NCBI GenBank assembly: GCA_937907715.1
Contig: CALERM010000155.1
Location: forward strand, 1 to 9,929
DNA from: an uncultured Clostridia bacterium
GTDB lineage: Bacteria > Bacillota > Clostridia > Oscillospirales > Oscillospiraceae
Direction of reading: 5' to 3'
DNA length: 9,929 bases
A program made the position numbers and the translations under genes. Below, one piece after another: positions 6,131 to 9,929 of this stretch (its first letter is position 1; each line of letters starts with the position of its first letter). The notes beneath the pieces are model-generated. The model searched no databases. It had not been told where the DNA came from and was given only the letters and a program-made list of their open reading frames with translations.

Positions 6131-6350
6131 ACAGATACTTCGTGGTGCCACCCAAATTTGAAGGGCTTGCCCTTCCTCTTTGCCGCGTGTTCGGTGCGGC
6201 GCACCGGCGATTTCGGAGAAGCTCTCCTTATACGCCCGCTCGGCGGATGTCCTTCGCGCGCCCTCCCGCAGAAATCTTTCAGCTTACGATTTCCTCTCTG
6301 TCCGGGGCTTCGGCACGGTACTGCTTCCGCGTCACAGCGGTTATCCAAAT
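6090..6350 (-). ncRNA. T-box leader (tRNA-sensing) of the hisS-aspS operon
   Basis: On the minus strand the T-box sequence GGGTGGCACCACG lies at 6153-6141. The antiterminator is clear: TTGGG (6155-6151) pairs with CCCAA (6119-6115), a 7-base bulge UGGCACC (6150-6144) follows, then ACGA pairs with TCGT, capped by AGTATC-TGT-GATACT. The competing terminator shares the 3' strands. Upstream, Stem I elements are visible: GACGCGGAAGCAGTA on the 5' side, an apical CAGAGAGG...GCTGAAA, and CGTGCC pairing with GGCGCG. The 3' side of the specifier loop reads GAAGGACATCC. GAC (6251-6249), followed by the usual A, is the best specifier (Asp); CAU (6249-6247, His) overlaps it by one base. GAAGGGC/GCCCTTC makes a linker hairpin. 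Uncharged tRNA should promote read-through into hisS and aspS. Confidence 0.93.
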
Positions 6351-6357
6351 CAATAAA

Positions 6358-6771
6358 TCAGTGCAGCTTTTTCGACTTGATCATCATTCTCCAGTCGAGG
6401 TCGCCGCGCTGCAAGCCGAGAATCAGCATTTCTGCCGAGGCAAGGTTCGTTGCGCACGGGACGTTATGCATGTCGCACAGCCGCAGCGTGCGCATGATGC
6501 GCTGGTCTTCCCAGGGGTCCGTGTCGTTGGGGTCGGAGAACATGATCACAAGGTCAATCTCGTTATACGCAATGCGCGCGTCGACCTGCTGATGCCCGCC
6601 CTGGTTCTTGGACAAAAACAGCGCGACCGGCAGATTTGTCGCCTCTGCCACCAGCCGCCCGGTCGCCGCCGTGGCGGACAGGCTGTGCTTGGAGAGGATG
6701 GATTTATATGCCGTGCAGAACTGCACCATGAGTTCCTTTTTCTTATCATGCGCCATGAGTGTGATATTCAT
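6358..6771 (-). CDS. mgsA: Methylglyoxal synthase homologue with altered active site
   Basis: Methylglyoxal synthase converts dihydroxyacetone phosphate to methylglyoxal and phosphate. This 137-residue protein has the family fold signatures: ITLMAHDKKK at 3-12, ATAATG at 33-38, QGGHQQVDARIA at 57-68, DLVIMFSDP at 73-81, RLCDMHNVPCATN at 97-109. Compared with the E. coli enzyme from memory, His19 (here His8) and Asp91 (here Asp80) are kept. The catalytic base Asp71 is His60 (GGH, not GGD), His98 is Trp87 and Asp101 is Gln90. The phosphate-site residues Thr47 and Gly66 appear as Ala36 and Lys55. Classical activity is therefore doubtful. ATG 6771 has AAAGGAG about 10 bases upstream, overlapping the end of minD; the gap is 19 bp, so the two genes are co-transcribed. 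In many Clostridia mgsA sits at the end of the min cluster, which fits. Confidence 0.82.
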   Translation of the reverse strand: MNITLMAHDKKKELMVQFCTAYKSILSKHSLSATAATGRLVAEATNLPVALFLSKNQGGHQQVDARIAYNEIDLVIMFSDPNDTDPWEDQRIMRTLRLCDMHNVPCATNLASAEMLILGLQRGDLDWRMMIKSKKLH

Positions 6772-6790
6772 AAACTCTCAACTCCTTTGT

Positions 6791-7549
6791 TCACATGCCG
6801 GCAAGCGTCCGCCGGATTTTCATCAGCTTCACGCGCTTTCCCTGCAGCCTTTTTGCGATGTGCAGGCAAGCAAGGCTCGCGCCCTGAAAGGTATACTGGC
6901 AAAGCGGCTTTCCCTCGACCGCCGCAAGCGTCACATTCGCGTCGTCCGGCACAATGCCCAGAAGCGGCAGCCCCACGCCGTCCATGATATCGTCGACGGT
7001 GGCGTTCATTCTGCGAAACAGCTGCGGGCTGACCCGGTTGACCACCAGCTTCGCCGGAACCTCGCGCTTCGTGAGCGCCAGCTCGGCAGCCCTTGCCGCG
7101 TCGCGCTGGGAAGCCGGGTCCGCCAGACACACAACCATCAGCTCGTCTGCGTGCCGCACGGCAAGATCAAAGCCCGCCCCGATGCCAGCCGGCGCGTCCA
7201 GCAGCACCCAGTCGTAGCGGCGTTTCGCCTCGTCGATCAGCGCCGCAAACTGCGCCTCATCCAGATCCTCTGCGCGGGTATAGACAGGCGCCGTCAACAG
7301 CTGCAGCCCGGAAAGCCCTGCCGCGCGGGGCGCCTGCTCGAGCGTGTAGTCTCCGCGCATCACTTCCAGAAATGAAACCGACGCCTCCGACGCCATGCCG
7401 AGCGAAATGTCGAGGTTGCGAAGCCCGAGGTCCGTATCGATGCACAGAACGCTTGCACCCTCCAGACAAAGGCAGCCCGCGACGCCCGCGCACACGGATG
7501 TTTTGCCGGTTCCGCCCTTGCCGGATATGACCGCCAGAACCTGCCCCAT
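6791..7549 (-). CDS. minD: Septum site-determining ATPase MinD (ParA/MinD family)
   Basis: Membrane-cycling ATPase that helps place the division septum. The deviant Walker A is SGKGGTGKTS at 9-18 with signature Lys11 and Lys16. DTDLGLRNLD at 38-47 and LLDAPAGIG at 116-124 are MinD-like. The C-terminus RVKLMKIRRTLAGM is basic and may form the amphipathic membrane-targeting helix. The start is placed at ATG 7549 because GCGGAGG lies 8 bases upstream; the ATG seven codons earlier (7570) has no ribosome binding site. The length is 252 residues. It is transcribed from a strong sigma-A promoter at 7586-7614, divergent from spoIIP and followed by the mgsA homologue. minC and minE are not adjacent, so another ParA/FlhG-like role remains possible. 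Confidence 0.85.
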   Translation of the reverse strand: MGQVLAVISGKGGTGKTSVCAGVAGCLCLEGASVLCIDTDLGLRNLDISLGMASEASVSFLEVMRGDYTLEQAPRAAGLSGLQLLTAPVYTRAEDLDEAQFAALIDEAKRRYDWVLLDAPAGIGAGFDLAVRHADELMVVCLADPASQRDAARAAELALTKREVPAKLVVNRVSPQLFRRMNATVDDIMDGVGLPLLGIVPDDANVTLAAVEGKPLCQYTFQGASLACLHIAKRLQGKRVKLMKIRRTLAGM

Positions 7550-7585
7550 GCAGCGTACCTCCGCATCCATTCAATAGTTGGACTT

Positions 7586-7614
7586 ATTATATATGATTTG
7601 CACGGAAAATTCAA
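7586..7614 (-). promoter_or_regulatory. sigma-A promoter of minD
   Basis: On the minus strand TTGAAT (7614-7609), a 17-bp spacer, and a perfect TATAAT (7591-7586). The start would be near 7579, giving a short leader with the GGAGG site of minD inside it. Confidence 0.8.
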
Positions 7615-7705
7615 TGCCTCTTTGTCGAAGAAGTTGAAAAATCTCCGGATTTCTCCCGTTCTTTTCCCGTCTCTTTTGCATAAACTGGTAAACGGGAGGG
7701 ATTGT

Positions 7706-8779
7706 ATGCATCACCAGAGAATCCACCGGTTCTGCCTCGCGCTGATGCTCGCGGCGACGCTCGTGCGTTTTGCCGGGCAGGTGCAGGCATATCTCGATTG
7801 GAAAAGCTCGCGCACAACCACGCTCTGGCGCGTGGATGTAGACGCCGCGCCCGTGCCGCTGGTCCACCAGACGCCGCTTCCCGCGGGACTTTCCGTATCT
7901 GCGCCCGCCGCGCAGAAAGCGGACGAGCCTTCCGGCGAGCAGCCGGCAGCTTCCGGAGAAGACGCCGCCGCGCCGGAAGAACCATCGCAGAACACACCCG
8001 CAGAACCGTCGGAGCCGCTCGTCTTTTCGCCGGAGGAGGCGGACGCGATTGCCGTCGCGGGCGGCTGTACCTATGATTTTGACAAGCAGGCGCTTTTGAT
8101 GCAGCCGACCACGCTCGATTTTTCGGGCGACGGGCCGAAGATTCTGATTGTCCATACCCACGCCTCGGAGGCGTATACACAGGAGCCCGGCTTTACCTAC
8201 GAGCCGTCGGACACGCTGCGCACGCAGGACGAGACGCGCTCGGTCATCCGCATCGGCAGCGAGATTGCGCGGATTCTGGAGGACGCGGGCATCGAAACGC
8301 TCCACGACACGACGCACAACGACTATCCGAGCTACGACGGGTCCTACGCGCGGATGCAGACGATCATTGCGTCGTATCTGGCGCAGTATCCGTCGATTCA
8401 GATGGTGCTGGACGTGCACCGCGATGCGGTCGAGGACCGGGCTGGCTTCCCCGCCGCATTGACGGCAAATATTGACAGCGAAGAGTACGCACGGCTGATG
8501 CTCGTCGTCGGCACGGACGAGGGCGGACTTGCGCATCCGCGCTGGCAGGAAAATCTGGCGAACGCGCTCAAGCTGCAGGCGCTTTTGAACCGGCAGGCGC
8601 CGGGGCTCTGCCGCGATATTGATCTGCGCACCGAGCGGTTCAATCAGCACGAAACGGACGGCTCGCTTCTTTGCGAGTTCGGCGCCTCGGGCAACACACT
8701 TTCACAGGCGCTGCGCACGGCGCGCGTCTTCGCAGATGTGCTGGTCGGCTTTGTGAACGGCGTGGGCGCAGGCACGTAA
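7706..8779 (+). CDS. spoIIP: Stage II sporulation protein P (engulfment peptidoglycan hydrolase)
   Basis: SpoIIP is a membrane-anchored amidase/endopeptidase that works with SpoIID and SpoIIM to thin septal peptidoglycan and drive engulfment in sporulation. The start at ATG 7706 is set by GGGAGGG (7694-7700). The frame is open further upstream without a credible start. A membrane segment lies at about residues 9-24. A Pro/Ala/Glu-rich linker covers about 56-110. The SpoIIP domain follows, with ILIVHTHASEAYT at 146-158 (His150, His152, Glu155), MVLDVHRDA at 233-241 (His238), LMLVVGTDEGG at 264-274 and RFNQHETDGSLL at 321-332. Its length of 357 residues is in the family range. It stands alone here, divergent from minD, not next to gpr as in Bacillus. 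CATAAACT at 7679-7686 resembles a sigma-E -10 element, but no matching -35 is seen. It marks the host as a (potential) spore former. Confidence 0.94.
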   Translation: MHHQRIHRFCLALMLAATLVRFAGQVQAYLDWKSSRTTTLWRVDVDAAPVPLVHQTPLPAGLSVSAPAAQKADEPSGEQPAASGEDAAAPEEPSQNTPAEPSEPLVFSPEEADAIAVAGGCTYDFDKQALLMQPTTLDFSGDGPKILIVHTHASEAYTQEPGFTYEPSDTLRTQDETRSVIRIGSEIARILEDAGIETLHDTTHNDYPSYDGSYARMQTIIASYLAQYPSIQMVLDVHRDAVEDRAGFPAALTANIDSEEYARLMLVVGTDEGGLAHPRWQENLANALKLQALLNRQAPGLCRDIDLRTERFNQHETDGSLLCEFGASGNTLSQALRTARVFADVLVGFVNGVGAGT

Positions 8780-8789
8780 AAATTTTTTT
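8761..8789 (+). terminator. Possible weak terminator of spoIIP
   Basis: CGTG (8761-8764) and CACG (8773-8776) can pair across the last codons of spoIIP, and AAAAA plus a run of seven T residues follows. The stem is only 4 bp, so this is a weak call. Confidence 0.25.
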
Positions 8790-8799
8790 CAAAAACCCC

Positions 8800-8828
8800 T
8801 TTACAAATCCGGTTTTGTCGTGTATACT
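8800..8828 (+). promoter_or_regulatory. sigma-A promoter of perR
   Basis: TTTACA (8800-8805), a 17-bp spacer, and TATACT (8823-8828). The start site would fall near 8835, at the edge of the PerR-type operator. It probably serves perR and rubrerythrin together. Confidence 0.82.
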
Positions 8829-8835
8829 CATAACC

Positions 8836-8852
8836 GTAATAAGAATTATTAC
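8836..8852. promoter_or_regulatory. PerR-type operator
   Basis: GTAATAAGAATTATTAC is a perfect 7-3-7 inverted repeat. Read as a 7-1-7 site it matches 11 of the 14 fixed positions of the PerR box TTATAATNATTATAA. It lies right after the -10 element over the predicted start site, where a bound repressor would block transcription. It predicts autoregulation of perR and control of the rubrerythrin gene. Confidence 0.78.
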
Positions 8853-8870
8853 TGTTTTGGAGGGATGCAG

Positions 8871-9278
8871 ATGGCAACAATCAGAAAGCACAGCCGCAAG
8901 CGCGACGCCATTCTTGCCTGCGTGCGCGCAACCACCTGCCACCCCACCGCCGAATGGGTCTACCAGCAGCTCAAGCCCTCGATTCCCGACTTAAGCCTCG
9001 GCACGGTCTACCGGAACTTATCCATGTTCAAGGACGAGGGTCTGGTGATCTCGGTCGGCGCGGTCGGAGGTCTTGAGCGGTTCGACGGCAACACCCGCCC
9101 CCACACGCACTTCATCTGCACCCGCTGCAGCGCGGTGCTGGATCTGATGGACGTCAGTCTGGAAGACGGGTTCTTGCAGAATGTCCACGATACTGCGGGC
9201 GGCAAAATCACAGACTACCGACTCAGCTTCTACGGTCTGTGCCCGGAATGTATGCAGGCAGCAAGTGCTGCTGAATAA
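8871..9278 (+). CDS. perR: Peroxide-responsive repressor PerR (Fur family)
   Basis: Metal-dependent repressor of oxidative-stress genes; the Fe(II) form is inactivated by peroxide through histidine oxidation. The start is placed at ATG 8871, six bases after GGAGGG (8859-8864); the ATG at 8865 is too close to that site. The winged-helix recognition region is SLGTVYRNLSMFKDEGLV at 42-59. Five residues matching the B. subtilis PerR regulatory metal site are present: His24 (HPTAE), Asp72 (RFDG), His78 and His80 (HTHF), and Asp91. Asp72, not Glu, is the PerR-type residue. Cys83/Cys86 and Cys124/Cys127 form the structural zinc site. The 135-residue length is normal though the N-terminus is short. 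It sits 83 bp upstream of reverse rubrerythrin, with an operator in its own promoter. Confidence 0.9.
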   Translation: MATIRKHSRKRDAILACVRATTCHPTAEWVYQQLKPSIPDLSLGTVYRNLSMFKDEGLVISVGAVGGLERFDGNTRPHTHFICTRCSAVLDLMDVSLEDGFLQNVHDTAGGKITDYRLSFYGLCPECMQAASAAE

Positions 9279-9361
9279 AGGCAGCCCCGTATCAATGATT
9301 CGGAGCAGCCCGAAAGAGAAACAATTACGATCAGAAAAATAAAAAAATGGAGGATTTTATC

Positions 9362-9929
9362 ATGAAGAAGTTTGTTTGCAAGGTTTGCGGTTACATCTAC
9401 GAAGGCGAAGCGGCTCCGGCAGAGTGCCCGGTATGTCATGCCAAGAGCAACATGTTCGAAGAGGTCAAGGGCGAACTGAAGCTCGCTGCCGAGCATGAGT
9501 TCGGCGTCTACGGCACGACCGTCAAGAATAACCCCGACATCAGCGAGGAAGACAAGAAGTACATCTTCGACCAGCTGATGGCGAACTTCCACGGCGAGTG
9601 CTCGGAGGTCGGCATGTACCTGTGCATGGCGCGCATCGCCCACCGCGAGGGCTACCCCGAGGTCGGTCTGTACTGGGAAAAGGCGGCGTACGAAGAGGCA
9701 GAGCATGCAGCAAAGTTTGCCGAGATGCTCGGCTCCGATCTCGAGAGCAATATGCACGCCGACACGAAGAAGAATCTCACCTGGCGTGTCAGTTGTGAGT
9801 TTGGCGCAACGCAGGGCAAGTTCGAGCTGGCAAAGAAGGCAAAGCAGCTGAACCTCGACGCCATTCACGACACTGTCCATGAGATGGCCCGCGACGAAGC
9901 AAGACACGGCAAGGCGCTGGGCGGTCTGC
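9362..9929 (+). CDS. rbr: Reverse rubrerythrin (N-terminal rubredoxin domain), 3' end cut by window
   Basis: Non-haem iron peroxidase that reduces hydrogen peroxide (and in clostridia also oxygen) with electrons passed through its rubredoxin centre. The domain order is reversed relative to classical rubrerythrin. A rubredoxin-like domain comes first (Cys6, Cys9, Cys22, Cys25), then a four-helix di-iron domain with likely ligands Glu79, Glu112 and His115 (EEAEH), Glu146 (CEFGATQ), and Glu179 and His182 (DEARH). GGAGG (9349-9353) lies 8 bases before ATG 9362. At least 189 codons are present and only the extreme C-terminus is missing. No separate promoter or terminator is obvious in the 83-bp gap after perR, so it is probably co-transcribed from the PerR-controlled promoter. 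Confidence 0.93.
   Translation, partial: MKKFVCKVCGYIYEGEAAPAECPVCHAKSNMFEEVKGELKLAAEHEFGVYGTTVKNNPDISEEDKKYIFDQLMANFHGECSEVGMYLCMARIAHREGYPEVGLYWEKAAYEEAEHAAKFAEMLGSDLESNMHADTKKNLTWRVSCEFGATQGKFELAKKAKQLNLDAIHDTVHEMARDEARHGKALGGL

Noticed and set aside
5987..6151. N-terminal extension of HisRS by 55 residues
   Set aside because: This stretch is the T-box antiterminator and terminator, and the translated sequence has no HisRS character. ATG 5986 has a good ribosome binding site.
7679..7693. Sigma-E promoter for spoIIP
   Set aside because: CATAAACT resembles the -10 consensus, but there is no -35 match at the right distance, and the start site would fall on the ribosome binding site.
7571..8650. 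A 359-codon open frame on the minus strand opposite spoIIP
   Set aside because: It mirrors the SpoIIP coding region, has an Arg-rich composition typical of shadow frames, and has no ribosome binding site.

Overview
The window looks like chromosomal DNA of a GC-rich, spore-forming Clostridia-type Firmicute, most likely a gut member of the Oscillospiraceae/Ruminococcaceae. The reasons are a SpoIIP engulfment hydrolase, a T-box leader on an aminoacyl-tRNA synthetase operon, a bile salt hydrolase, a PerR repressor next to a 'reverse' rubrerythrin, strong GGAGG ribosome binding sites and sigma-A promoters with 17-bp spacers. The assignment comes from gene content alone; no phylogeny was run.

Layout. 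Bases 1-741 (+) hold an ABC transporter ATPase of the nitrate/sulfonate type. Bases 742-1561 carry no convincing gene. They hold a sigma-A promoter, a cobalamin (B12) riboswitch with an intrinsic terminator, and then several hundred bases of hairpin-rich sequence with a second terminator. A bile salt hydrolase gene (1562-2548, +) follows. Between it and the convergent aspS is an unusual junction: the last 60 bp of aspS are duplicated on the far side of a ~150-bp cluster of GC-rich hairpins. The minus strand then carries, in order of transcription, minD (7549-6791), a methylglyoxal synthase homologue with altered catalytic residues (6771-6358), a T-box leader (~6350-6090), hisS (5986-4634) and aspS (4585-2813). 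spoIIP (7706-8779, +) diverges from minD. The right end is an oxidative-stress module: a promoter with a PerR-type operator at its start site, perR (8871-9278), and reverse rubrerythrin (from 9362, cut by the window edge).

How the parts may work together. The T-box senses uncharged tRNA and should control hisS and aspS together. Its specifier region reads GACAU, which contains both an Asp codon (GAC) and a His codon (CAU), while the antiterminator bulge (UGGC) fits an Asp-type tRNA. perR and rubrerythrin form a likely autoregulated peroxide/oxygen defence unit. The B12 riboswitch has no recognisable B12 gene behind it. It either controls the distant bile salt hydrolase, drives a non-coding RNA, or is left over from a lost gene.

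The points most worth a second look are the overlapping T-box specifier, the aspS 3'-end duplication, the orphan riboswitch and the catalytically altered MgsA homologue.
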